Part shown: in pieces, positions 33,084-40,643 of the stretch
How positions within the stretch are numbered: the stretch's first letter is position 1
How the letters are laid out: each line of letters begins with the position of its first letter
From: Aminomonas paucivorans DSM 12260
GTDB lineage: Bacteria; Synergistota; Synergistia; Synergistales; Synergistaceae
Assembly (NCBI RefSeq): GCF_000165795.1
Contig: NZ_CM001022.1
Span: forward strand, 2,203,812-2,267,811
Reading direction: 5' to 3'
DNA: 64,000 bases
Notes under the pieces: generated by a model
Database searches by the model: none
What the model was told of the DNA's origin: nothing
What the model saw: the letters and a program-made list of their open reading frames with translations, nothing else
Program-made: the position numbers and the translations under genes

Positions 33084-34520
33084 TCAGGCCTTCTCGGGCC
33101 GCACTCGGGTGGGACGTCCGTCCTTGCCCTTCCAGAAGACCCCGATGCCCAGGGCGGTGAGGGCGATGGCCATGAGCGGGTTGATCCAGTTCAGGAACGC
33201 ATAGGGGGCGTACTGAAACGCCGAGATCCCCAGGGTGGAACTCATGAAGCCGCCGCAGGCGGTCCAGGGGATCAGGGGGGAGGTCAGGGTCCCGCAGTCC
33301 TCCAGGGTCCGGGAGAGCATCCGGGGCGCCAAGCCCATCTCCTCGTAGGCAGGCTTGAACATCCGTCCCGGCACCACGATGCCCAAGAACTGGTCTCCCA
33401 GGAACATGTTGCCGAAGAAGCTGGCCCCCACCGTGGAGGCCACCAGGGAGGTGGGGTTCCGGAGCATCCCCCTCATGGCCCCGAGGATGGTCTCCAGGTA
33501 GCCGCACCGCTCCACGATGCCCCCGAAGGAAAGGGCACACATGATGAGGGAGATGGTCCACATCATGCCCTGAAGTCCTCCCCGGGAGAGCAGGTCGTCC
33601 ACCATCTCCATCCCCGTCTTGGACTCGAAGCCGTTCTGGGCCACCCCGAGCAGGTCCGTCACCGAGACCCCCTGGAAGCCCATGGCCACCAGCGCCCCGG
33701 CGAGGCACCCCAGGATCAGCCCGGGGATGGCGGGAAACCGCACCGCCGCGAAGACCACGATGAGGAGCGGGGGCAGCAGGGTGAGGAGGTTGAGGTTGAA
33801 GTGCCCCGAGATGGCCCCCTGGATGGCCTGGATCTGCTCCAGACTGCCCATCTGCCCCTGGAAGCGCAGGCCCAGGAACACGTAGATGGCGAACACCAGC
33901 ACGTAGGTGGGGCCGGTGGTCCAGATCATGGCCCGGATGTGGTCGAACAGCTCGTTCCCCGCCACCGCGGGAGCCAGGTTGGTGGTGTCGGACAGGGGGC
34001 TCATCTTGTCCCCGAAGTACCCCCCCGAGATCACCGCCCCGGCGCACATGGGAGCGGGGATGCCCAGCCCCGCCCCGATGCCCATGAGGGCGATCCCCAC
34101 GGAGCTCACGGTGGTCCAGGAGCTGCCCGTGGCCAGGGAGACCACGGAGCAGATGAGCAGGGACGCCGCAAGGAAGATGCTGGGAGACAGGAGCTTGAGG
34201 CCGTAGTAGATCAGGGCGGGGACGGTGCCGGAGCAGATCCAGACCCCCACCATGACGCCCACCATCATGAGGATCAGGATGGGCTGCAGCGCCAGGCTGA
34301 CCCCCTGGAGCATCCCCTCCTCGATGGCCGACCAGGGCATGCGGAGGAAGAGAACCCCGCAGGTCGCCGCCAGGACCGCCGCCAGGACCAGGGGGAGGTG
34401 GGCGTCGGAGCCCAGCTTCAGCACCGAGAACCCGATGATCCCTGCGCTTGCCAGAATGACGCCCAAGGAAAGCCCCAAGGAGGGCTTTCGGGGAGAAGAG
34501 GAGGAAGGCTGTTGCGTCAC
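33084..34520 (-). CDS. nhaC: Na+/H+ antiporter, NhaC family
   Basis: A 478-aa inner-membrane antiporter with about eleven hydrophobic segments. NhaC signatures include ATGSSWTTVSSVGIALMGIG near residue 130, GAVISGGYFGDKMSPLSDTTNLA near 160, and GNMFLGDQFLGIVVPGRMF near 370. The start is GTG 34518-34520 with AAAGGAG upstream. Members may also swap malate or amino acids. In a sodium-dependent amino-acid fermenter it would maintain the Na+ gradient used by the NSS and AGCS carriers found nearby. Confidence 0.92.
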   Translation of the reverse strand: MTQQPSSSSPRKPSLGLSLGVILASAGIIGFSVLKLGSDAHLPLVLAAVLAATCGVLFLRMPWSAIEEGMLQGVSLALQPILILMMVGVMVGVWICSGTVPALIYYGLKLLSPSIFLAASLLICSVVSLATGSSWTTVSSVGIALMGIGAGLGIPAPMCAGAVISGGYFGDKMSPLSDTTNLAPAVAGNELFDHIRAMIWTTGPTYVLVFAIYVFLGLRFQGQMGSLEQIQAIQGAISGHFNLNLLTLLPPLLIVVFAAVRFPAIPGLILGCLAGALVAMGFQGVSVTDLLGVAQNGFESKTGMEMVDDLLSRGGLQGMMWTISLIMCALSFGGIVERCGYLETILGAMRGMLRNPTSLVASTVGASFFGNMFLGDQFLGIVVPGRMFKPAYEEMGLAPRMLSRTLEDCGTLTSPLIPWTACGGFMSSTLGISAFQYAPYAFLNWINPLMAIALTALGIGVFWKGKDGRPTRVRPEKA

Positions 34521-34833
34521 GATGGATCCGCTCCTTTCGAAATAGTGAAAATGAAGTGCTCCGGCTCGTTGGTTTTTTCCCGAACCGACTCAAGCTTACC
34601 TTCCCCCGGCGCTTTCATCATGAAATTTGCGAAAAATCACGTAGGGGTATGCCCTTTTGGTGAATTAAATCTTTCACAGGTCTATGTTTTTCTACATTTA
34701 TCAAACTCTTTATTTTGTACATCATTCTATTCCAAGGGGATGGAGACACAAACCCGTTGTCTCTCCCGTTGCCCTTCCCCAAAAAGGGAACTCCATCATG
34801 CAATTGGTTCTTTTTTCATGTTCCCTCATGCCC
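34521..34833. other. A+T-rich divergent intergenic region between nhaC and the nickel/cobalt transporter
   Basis: More than 300 bases with no convincing gene and a clear drop in G+C from about 34560 to 34800. It must contain the nhaC promoter on the minus strand; candidates such as TTGGAA with TAAAGA at 17 bases are weak. No riboswitch consensus (cobalamin or NiCo) was recognised. Confidence 0.5.
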
Positions 34834-34868
34834 TGGACGGGTGTTACGAATGGCGTAAACTGTAACAT
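34834..34868 (+). promoter_or_regulatory. Promoter with overlapping NikR-like operator upstream of cbiM/nikM
   Basis: A dyad GTGTTAC (34841-34847), 14 bases, GTAACAT (34862-34868) matches 13 of 14 positions of a perfect inverted repeat. It closely resembles the GTGTTAC-N13/14-GTAACAC operator I know for NikR in Desulfovibrio-type bacteria. A candidate promoter TGGACG (34834-34839), 16 bases, TAAACT (34856-34861) lies within it, so binding would block RNA polymerase. The first gene starts 38 bases downstream. Confidence 0.6.
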
Positions 34869-34905
34869 GACCCATGGGGTCCATTCCGTTTCAGGAGGTG
34901 CTCCG

Positions 34906-35889
34906 ATGCACATTCCCGAGAACTATCTCTCCCCCTCCACCTGCGCCGTCTTCGGCGTCGCCATGATCCCTCTGTGGACCCGCTCTCTCGCCAAGGTCCG
35001 GGAGGAACTCTCCCCGGAACGTCTGCCTCTCCTGGGCATCGGCGCGGCCTTTTCCTTTCTGGTGATGATGCTCAACCTGCCTCTCCCGGGGGGCACCACG
35101 GGACACGCGGTGGGGGCGGCCCTCCTGGCCATCCTGCTGGGCCCCTGGAGCGCCTCCCTGGCGGTATCCATGGCCCTCTTGGTCCAGGCCCTCTTCTTCG
35201 GCGACGGAGGGATCCTGCCCTTTGCGGCCAACTGCTTCAACATGGCGGTGCTCATGCCCTTCGCGGCCAGCTTTCTCTATCGGACCCTGAGCGGCGGGGC
35301 CGCCCCCGGATCGACCCGGGAACGGGGCGCCGCCTTCGTGGCCGCCTGGACCTCTCTCAACCTGGCGGCCTTCTCCACGGCGGTGATGTTCGGCATTCAG
35401 CCCCTGCTCTTCACGGACCCGGCAGGACAACCCCTCTACGCCCCCTACCCACTCTCCGTGGCGATCCCCGCCATGATGGTGCCCCACCTCCTGGTGGCAG
35501 GGGTGGCGGAAGGGATCGCCACGGTGCTGGTGCTGGAGTTCCTCCGCCGCACCGCCCCCTCTCTGGTCGCCCGCCGGTCGGAGGGTCCCTCCTTCCGGCC
35601 CGCCTACCTCCTGCTGGCCCTGCTGGTGGCGGCCAGCCCCCTGGGGCTCCTGGCGGCGGGAACCGCCTGGGGAGAATGGGGAGCGGAGGAGATCCAGGCG
35701 CTGGTGGGCTTCATCCCCCGGGCCTTCGAGACGGGGCTTCAGTTCGAGGCCCCCGCCCCGGACTACGCCTTCCCGGGGCTCTCCGAAGTCCTGGGATACG
35801 TGCTCTCCGCCGCCGCGGGGACATCCCTGCTCCTGGGCCTGTTTGCCCTGGCCCGCAGGCTCTGGAACCGGACCGCCCCCTCTCGGTGA
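34906..35889 (+). CDS. cbiM: ECF nickel/cobalt transporter substrate-binding membrane component (CbiM/NikM with C-terminal PDGLE-like domain)
   Basis: A 327-aa S-component beginning MHIPENYLSPSTCAV, the invariant metal-binding N-terminus of CbiM/NikM whose free amino group and His2 ligate Ni2+ or Co2+. Seven hydrophobic segments follow with LVQALFFGDGGILPFAANCFNMA near residue 90. The C-terminal 60 residues (PAPDYAFPGLSEVLGY plus a membrane helix) look like the PDGLE/NikN accessory domain fused on. The ATG at 34906 has AGGAGG upstream; longer readings are unlikely. The NikR-like operator argues for nickel. Confidence 0.9.
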   Translation: MHIPENYLSPSTCAVFGVAMIPLWTRSLAKVREELSPERLPLLGIGAAFSFLVMMLNLPLPGGTTGHAVGAALLAILLGPWSASLAVSMALLVQALFFGDGGILPFAANCFNMAVLMPFAASFLYRTLSGGAAPGSTRERGAAFVAAWTSLNLAAFSTAVMFGIQPLLFTDPAGQPLYAPYPLSVAIPAMMVPHLLVAGVAEGIATVLVLEFLRRTAPSLVARRSEGPSFRPAYLLLALLVAASPLGLLAAGTAWGEWGAEEIQALVGFIPRAFETGLQFEAPAPDYAFPGLSEVLGYVLSAAAGTSLLLGLFALARRLWNRTAPSR

Positions 35890-35921
35890 GCCTTCCCCTC
35901 CCCGGGACCTCCCGTTTCCCC

Positions 35922-35960
35922 CGCGCCCGGAGAGGCCTCTCCGGGCGCGTTCTCTTTCCC
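35922..35960 (+). terminator. Terminator-like palindrome between cbiM and cbiQ
   Basis: A 28-base perfect palindrome (35922-35949) forms a stem of at least 12 bp and is followed by TTCTCTTTCCC. It probably ends or attenuates the cbiM transcript. Confidence 0.65.
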
Positions 35961-35978
35961 CCCTCGGGAAGCTATGAT
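35950..35978 (+). promoter_or_regulatory. Candidate second promoter for cbiQO
   Basis: TTCTCT (35950-35955), 17 bases, TATGAT (35973-35978). The -10 is strong and the -35 poor. It sits just after the palindromic terminator and about 36 bases before the cbiQ start. Confidence 0.4.
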
Positions 35979-36013
35979 GGATCCGGTCGGGAGAACGGAA
36001 GGGGGAAAGACCG

Positions 36014-36814
36014 GTGAAGGACTGGCTGGAACGGGAAGAACCCTTCGTCCCCTCCCCGAAGCGGGAGAACCCCTTCCTCGCCCGCACCCTCCGGGGACTG
36101 CGGGCCGCGACGGAACCTCCCGCCTCTTCCCCCTCCGGGAGGAGCCAGGCCTTTCTCACAGCCCTCCACCCCCGGGCGAAGCTCCTCGCCACCCTGGGGA
36201 TCCTGGTGGCGGTGGGACTGACCGGGGATACGGGACGACTGCTCCTTCCGGGGCTCTGGACGGCGGCCCACGTGGCAGCCCTCCCCCGAGCCCCGCGACG
36301 CCGGGTCCTGGCCCTGGGGGCAGGGGCCCTGGGCTTTTCCCTCTTCCTCCTGCTTCCCCTTCCTTTCCTGGGGCAGACGGGGGCGATGCTTCGCTTCCTG
36401 GGCAAGGAGGCCGTCACGGTCCCCCTGGTGGCCGCCCTCGGGGCTTCCTCCCGGCGACATCAGCTCCAGCGGGAACTCCGAACCCTGGGGGTCCCGGCGG
36501 ATCTGGTCTTCGCCCTGGATCTGACCCTGCGGGCCCTGCACCTCCTGGCCAGGGAGGGAGCCGCCCTGATCGAAGCCCTTTTCCTGCGCCGCCTCGCCCC
36601 CTCCCTTTCCTGGCGTCCCCTGGGAGGCTGGGTGGGGGTGCTGTTTCTTCGGACCCTGGAGATGGAGCGACGCACCCAGGAGACCCTGACCTGTCGGGGC
36701 TTCACGGGAACCCCGCCACCCCTTCCCCGTCGCCCCCTGGAAGCGGAGGACTGGCTGTACCTGGCCTGTGCCTTCGCCCTTCTGGCGGTCCTGGCGCTGG
36801 GGAGGACTCCATGA
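36014..36814 (+). CDS. cbiQ: ECF transporter transmembrane coupling component (CbiQ/EcfT)
   Basis: A 266-aa membrane protein with about five hydrophobic segments, representing the T-component that links the CbiM S-component to the ATPase. Family features are the LHPRAKLLATLGILVAVGL opening helix near residue 50 and two coupling-helix regions, EALFLRRLAP and RRTQETLTCRGF. It starts at GTG 36014-36016. The N-terminal 45 residues are unusually long and charged, so a later start is possible. Its TGA overlaps the ATG of the ATPase gene. Confidence 0.85.
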   Translation: MKDWLEREEPFVPSPKRENPFLARTLRGLRAATEPPASSPSGRSQAFLTALHPRAKLLATLGILVAVGLTGDTGRLLLPGLWTAAHVAALPRAPRRRVLALGAGALGFSLFLLLPLPFLGQTGAMLRFLGKEAVTVPLVAALGASSRRHQLQRELRTLGVPADLVFALDLTLRALHLLAREGAALIEALFLRRLAPSLSWRPLGGWVGVLFLRTLEMERRTQETLTCRGFTGTPPPLPRRPLEAEDWLYLACAFALLAVLALGRTP

Positions 36815-37548
36815 ACACCCCCCTGTTCCGCCTGGATCGTGCGGGTTGCCGCTACGGCGACCACGTGGCTCTCCGGGAGGTCACCCTCGTCGTGGAACCC
36901 GGGGAATCCCTGGCCTTGCTGGGACCCAACGGGTGCGGCAAATCCACCCTGCTGCGGATGCTGGCGGGGCTCCATCCCCCCGATGCGGGAACCTGCCGCT
37001 TCGAGGGACGGGAGGTGAACCGGGAATCCCTTCGGGAAGGGGCCTTCGCCCGAAGGCTCCACCAGCGAGTGGGCCTCCTCTTCCAGAACCCGTCGGACCA
37101 GCTCTTCTGCCCCTCCGTGGAGGAGGAGATCCTCTTCGGCCCCTTGCAGCTGGGTCTGGGGGAGGAGGAAGCCCGAAGGCGCCTGGAGGATTGTCTGGAG
37201 CTGCTGCACCTGGGCCCCCTGAGGGAGCGCCCCCCCTATGCCCTGAGCGGGGGGGAGCGCAAACGGGTCGCCCTCGGGGCGGTTCTGTCCTCCAACCCGT
37301 CGGTGCTGCTGCTGGACGAGCCCTTCGGGGAACTGGATCCGAGGGGCCGAAGGGCCCTGCGGGATCTGCTGGTGCGGCTTCACGCCGCCGGGAAGACCCT
37401 GGTGGCGGCCACCCACGACCTGACCCTGGCGGAAGGGCTCTTCCATCGGGGGGTGGTCTTCCGGGAAGACCACCGCATGGGGGCGGACGCCCCCCTGGAG
37501 GAGATCCTCCGGGACCGGGAGCGCCTGGAGGCATGGAACCTGATCTGA
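36811..37548 (+). CDS. cbiO: ECF transporter ATPase (CbiO/NikO)
   Basis: A 245-aa ABC ATPase with Walker A GPNGCGKST near residue 39, Q-loop FQNPSDQLFCPSVEEEI (the ECF-type QNPxxQ form), signature ALSGGERKR near 145, Walker B LLLDEPFGELD near 165, and the switch His in THDLTL. It overlaps cbiQ by four bases. It energises the cbiM-cbiQ metal importer. Confidence 0.92.
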   Translation: MNTPLFRLDRAGCRYGDHVALREVTLVVEPGESLALLGPNGCGKSTLLRMLAGLHPPDAGTCRFEGREVNRESLREGAFARRLHQRVGLLFQNPSDQLFCPSVEEEILFGPLQLGLGEEEARRRLEDCLELLHLGPLRERPPYALSGGERKRVALGAVLSSNPSVLLLDEPFGELDPRGRRALRDLLVRLHAAGKTLVAATHDLTLAEGLFHRGVVFREDHRMGADAPLEEILRDRERLEAWNLI

Positions 37549-37560
37549 CTCTTGCGGGGG

Positions 37561-37589
37561 TTGACGCACCGGAAAGCAGCTTCTACATT
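37561..37589 (+). promoter_or_regulatory. Promoter of the NSS transporter gene
   Basis: TTGACG (37561-37566), exactly 17 bases, TACATT (37584-37589). The resulting 5' leader is about 145 bases long, with no gene in it. Confidence 0.7.
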
Positions 37590-37742
37590 CACCTTGGCAT
37601 CGGGTACAGAAGAGAGATTCTCTAAGGCGACAGAGTCTTTTCCTTCATTTTTCTCAGAAAGGAGGGGCAGAGAACAGGTTTACGCGACGATTCTTTGCAC
37701 CAACGCCCCACGGGGCGACATCTCCCAGAAGGAGTGACCAGC

Positions 37743-39152
37743 GTGAGCGAACCCAACATTAAACGGGAAGGCTTCTCCTCCGGTCTGGCGGTGTTCTTCG
37801 CCACCCTCGGATCCGCGGTCGGACTGGGCAACATCTGGAAGTTTCCCTACCTCACCGGCGCCAACGGCGGCGGCGCTTTCCTCCTCATCTACTTCATCTG
37901 CATCGTCTGTGTGGGCGTGCCCGTCATGGTCAGCGAGTTCTACATCGGCCGGCGCACCCGCAAGAACGCCGTGGGGTCCTTCAAGGTCCTCACGGGCAAA
38001 CCCGGAACCCCCTGGAAGGGCATCGGCCTCATGGGGGTGGCGGCGGCCTACCTGATCATGTTCTTCTACTCCGACGTGGCGGGCTGGGTGTACTTCTACT
38101 GCTTCAAGGCCTTCACGGGGCAGCTGGCGGGGATCACCAAGGACGCGGTGGGCCCCCTGTTCGGCCAGGTCATCGGGGCGGGCACGGCGGGACAGCCCCT
38201 CTCCGCCGCCACCCTCTCCCCCCTGGTGTGGCAGGTCATCGTCATGACGGTGGTGGGAACCATCCTCTCCATGGGAGTCCGGGGAGGCATCGAGCGGATC
38301 ACCAAGACCCTCATGCCCCTGCTGTTCCTGCTCATCATCATCTGCGACATCCGGGCCCTCACGCTGCCCGGGGCGGGCAAGGGGATCGACTTCCTCTTCC
38401 ACGTGGACTTCTCCAAGATCACCGCGCCGGTGATCCTCTCCGCCCTGGGGCTGGCGTTCTTCAAGCTCTCCCTGGGCATGGGCACCATGATCACCTACGG
38501 CTCTTACTTCACCGACGACAACCACATGATCCAGACGGCGGGCAAGGTGGCCGCTTCGGACACCCTGGTCTCCATGCTGGCGGGCCTGGCCATCTTCCCC
38601 ACGGTGTTCTCCTTCGGCATGGAGCCCTCCGCCGGCCCGGGGCTGCTCTTCATGACCATCCCCCTGGTGTTCAACCAGATGCCCTTCGGGGGCATCCTCC
38701 TGGCGTGCTTCTTCCTCCTCACCTGCTTCGCCGCCACCACCGCCATGCTCTCCCTGGTGGAGGTGCCCATCGCCTACTTCGTGGAGGAGCTGAAGGTCTC
38801 CCGGGTGAAGGCCACGGTCTTCAACTGCGTCCTCATCGCCCTGGTGGGGATCACCGCCACCCTTTCGGTGGACTCCTCCAGCTACCTGGGGCAGTACAAG
38901 TTCTTCGGCAAGGGGTTCTTCGACCTCTACGACTACCTCTCCTCCAACATCATCCTGCCCCTGGGCGGGCTGTGCATCGCCCTGTTCGTGGGCTACTGCA
39001 ACAAACGGGAGGACATCGCCGACGAGCTGAGCAACCACGGGACCCTGGCCAACGCCTCCACCGTGGACGCCTACCGGTTCATCATCCGCTTCGTGTCTCC
39101 GGCCCTGCTGATCCTGGTCTTCCTCAACAGCGTGGGCATCCTCAAGTTCTAG
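37743..39152 (+). CDS. Neurotransmitter:sodium symporter family amino-acid transporter
   Basis: A 469-aa Na+-dependent amino-acid carrier of the NSS/SNF family (LeuT, MhsT, TnaT relatives). It opens with the family's unmistakable FATLGSAVGLGNIWKFPYL and ANGGGAFLLIYF. Helix 6-type LGLAFFKLSLGMGTMITYGSY is near residue 240. About 11 to 12 hydrophobic segments are visible. It starts at GTG 37743-37745 with GAAGGAG nine bases upstream. Tryptophan/indole-type or branched-chain substrates are possible; the window's IOR operon would degrade such amino acids. Confidence 0.92.
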   Translation: MSEPNIKREGFSSGLAVFFATLGSAVGLGNIWKFPYLTGANGGGAFLLIYFICIVCVGVPVMVSEFYIGRRTRKNAVGSFKVLTGKPGTPWKGIGLMGVAAAYLIMFFYSDVAGWVYFYCFKAFTGQLAGITKDAVGPLFGQVIGAGTAGQPLSAATLSPLVWQVIVMTVVGTILSMGVRGGIERITKTLMPLLFLLIIICDIRALTLPGAGKGIDFLFHVDFSKITAPVILSALGLAFFKLSLGMGTMITYGSYFTDDNHMIQTAGKVAASDTLVSMLAGLAIFPTVFSFGMEPSAGPGLLFMTIPLVFNQMPFGGILLACFFLLTCFAATTAMLSLVEVPIAYFVEELKVSRVKATVFNCVLIALVGITATLSVDSSSYLGQYKFFGKGFFDLYDYLSSNIILPLGGLCIALFVGYCNKREDIADELSNHGTLANASTVDAYRFIIRFVSPALLILVFLNSVGILKF

Positions 39153-39174
39153 GCACCCCACAACCCGTGGAACC

Positions 39175-39206
39175 GCGAAACGGAGGCCCTCGGGCCTCCG
39201 TTTCGC
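39175..39206 (+). terminator. Hairpin terminator/attenuator after the NSS gene
   Basis: GCGAAACGGAGGCCC pairs with GGGCCTCCGTTTCGC (39175-39189 with 39192-39206), giving a 14-bp stem with a CTCG loop. There is no T-run after the stem, so it may act as an attenuator or stability element before the next gene. Confidence 0.6.
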
Positions 39207-39229
39207 CTACCCGAAGGGAGGAAGCGCTC

Positions 39230-39685
39230 ATGGACAATCCCCTGCTGACCCAAAGGGAGATCGAAGCCCGGATCCTGGAGCCCGTCCTGGAGGTCCTGAC
39301 GGAACGGCTGGGACGGGAGGAGGCCCGGGCCCTTCTGGGCAAGGCACTCTGCGCCCAGTCCCGCCGCCAGGGAGCGAAGACCGCCCAGGACCTGGGGAGG
39401 AACGACCTGGAGGCCTTCAAGTCCGTCGTGGCCCGCTGGAACGAGGGCGGGGCGCTGGAACTCTCCTTCCGGAGGGACGACCCCGAAGCCCTGGAGTTCG
39501 ACGTGACGCGGTGCGCCTTCGCAGAGGCCTACGAGCGCCTGGGTCTGGAGGATCTGGGAACGGTCCTCTCCTGCCACCGAGACTTCGCCTTCCTGGAGGG
39601 GTTCAACCCCGACCTGGTCCTGGAGCGGGAGACCACCCTCATGGAGGGGGGCGCGTGCTGTCCCTTCCGCTACCGCCGTCGTTAG
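39230..39685 (+). CDS. L-2-amino-thiazoline-4-carboxylate hydrolase-family protein
   Basis: A 151-aa cytosolic protein of the ATC hydrolase family (PF14196). The pattern is clear: EFDVTRCAFAEAYERLGLEDLG near residue 85, then LSCHRDFAFLEGFNPDL and the C-terminal TTLMEGGACCPFRYRR with the family's Cys/Phe-Arg-Tyr ending. ATC hydrolase opens a thiazoline ring to N-carbamoylcysteine; many family members have unknown substrates. GGGAGG precedes the ATG at 39230. It lies 78 bases after the NSS carrier gene, behind a hairpin. Confidence 0.82.
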   Translation: MDNPLLTQREIEARILEPVLEVLTERLGREEARALLGKALCAQSRRQGAKTAQDLGRNDLEAFKSVVARWNEGGALELSFRRDDPEALEFDVTRCAFAEAYERLGLEDLGTVLSCHRDFAFLEGFNPDLVLERETTLMEGGACCPFRYRRR

Positions 39686-39781
39686 GGAACGGTCAACCCC
39701 CCTTTGTCCCCATCCGATACTAGAAGCAGGACGAGCGGGGGCAGCCGGAACGGCGCGACCCCGGCGGAGGGGGGTGGACCC

Positions 39782-40156
39782 ATGGACCGGAAGGTGGAAC
39801 CCGTGGAGGCGACGAAGGCCGTCGAGCCCATTCGGGCGCGGCGCATTCTGCCCAAGGGATCGAAGGGGGAGGACGAACCGCCCCGGAAGAAGTGGAAGGA
39901 CGTGCTTCGGGAGAACCTGGATGAGGGACAGGAGGAAGCCTCGGACCAGAGGGAGCGGGATCGCTACGAGGCCCACGAGGATCCCCAACCACCCCGCCCC
40001 TCCGGGGAACCCCCCAAGGAGTGGCGCCCGGAGCCGGTGGACCCGGCCCAGCGGCAGGCCCTCCTGCAGAACCTGAAGGAAAACCCGGAGACCCTGCTGG
40101 AGATCCACCGGTTCACCCGGGACCCCCAAGGGCGCCTTCTGGACTCCAAGGGTTAG
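39782..40156 (+). CDS. Unknown highly charged 124-aa protein
   Basis: No family was recognised. The sequence is hydrophilic and rich in Glu, Arg and Pro (for example PPRKKWKDVLRENLDEG) without membrane segments or signal peptide. The last 40 residues (PAQRQALLQNLKENPETLLE) look helical. The ATG at 39782 is preceded by GGAGGGGGGT. Low-complexity composition lowers confidence. Confidence 0.55.
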   Translation: MDRKVEPVEATKAVEPIRARRILPKGSKGEDEPPRKKWKDVLRENLDEGQEEASDQRERDRYEAHEDPQPPRPSGEPPKEWRPEPVDPAQRQALLQNLKENPETLLEIHRFTRDPQGRLLDSKG

Positions 40157-40202
40157 CAGTGTCACGCTTTGACGGCCACATCACGAAAATGACAACCAAT
40201 AG

Positions 40203-40231
40203 TTGACTTTTAGATGTCTGCCTGTTATCCT
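40203..40231 (+). promoter_or_regulatory. Promoter of the orphan 49-aa gene
   Basis: TTGACT (40203-40208), exactly 17 bases, TATCCT (40226-40231), in locally A+T-rich DNA, about 47 bases before the start codon. Confidence 0.7.
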
Positions 40232-40277
40232 TCACCCAGTGACTCCCGGCAAGGGGGTCCCCAAGGAGGCGAAGGAC

Positions 40278-40427
40278 ATGGCGATCTTCCGGCGTTGGGC
40301 CCAGTCCCTGGGATGGAGGCGGATCTCCCCGGCCGAGGTGGCTCGGCTCTGCGACGGGGACCGGTTCGGAGGTGACGCCCGCAGTCGGGTGACCCTCCGG
40401 GACCTTCTGGAAACCCGACCCTCCTGA
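40278..40427 (+). CDS. Unknown 49-aa basic protein with its own promoter and terminator
   Basis: A short gene starting MAIFRRWAQSLGWRRISP and ending LRDLLETRPS. It is basic and soluble, and no family was recognised; the middle (PAEVARLCDGDRFGG) could form a small helix-turn unit. Support comes from signals: a consensus-like promoter 47 bases upstream, AAGGAGG seven bases before the ATG, and a strong intrinsic terminator 25 bases after the stop. It is a complete monocistronic unit and could also be a small regulatory RNA with a dual role. Confidence 0.68.
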   Translation: MAIFRRWAQSLGWRRISPAEVARLCDGDRFGGDARSRVTLRDLLETRPS

Positions 40428-40451
40428 CCTCCTCGTCGACGCAAATCGTTT

Positions 40452-40489
40452 CGCAAAGCCCCTTCCCCGTGAAGGGGCTTTGCGCTTTT
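40452..40489 (+). terminator. Intrinsic terminator of the 49-aa gene
   Basis: A perfect 14-bp stem (40452-40465 with 40471-40484) with a five-base loop is followed by C and four T residues. Confidence 0.88.
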
Positions 40490-40593
40490 CCCACCCCCGC
40501 GCCTCTCTCCTCCCCCCAACGGCTCCGATGAGAGTAGAATCGACCCCGACATTCCGACGCCTCCTTCCGGAGGAGCCCGCAAAGGGCATGAAG

Positions 40594-40625
40594 AAAGGGC
40601 GGCCCGGTCTCCCGGGCCGCCCTTT
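40594..40625 (-). terminator. Terminator of the buk-ptb-iorAB operon
   Basis: AAAGGGCGGCCCGG (40594-40607) pairs perfectly with 40612-40625 around TCTC. On the minus strand it follows the iorB stop by 18 bases and ends in CCCTTTCTTC. It could act on both strands. Confidence 0.75.
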
Positions 40626-40643
40626 CTGGTCTATCGGTTCCCC

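Noticed and set aside
34618-34803. Small minus-strand reading of about 61 codons in the A+T-rich gap upstream of nhaC
   Set aside because: No ribosome site, no family resemblance, and it covers the region where the nhaC promoter should lie.
34521-34905. Cobalamin or NiCo riboswitch before the CbiM-type gene
   Set aside because: No B12-box or NiCo core pattern was found; a DNA operator dyad explains metal control better.
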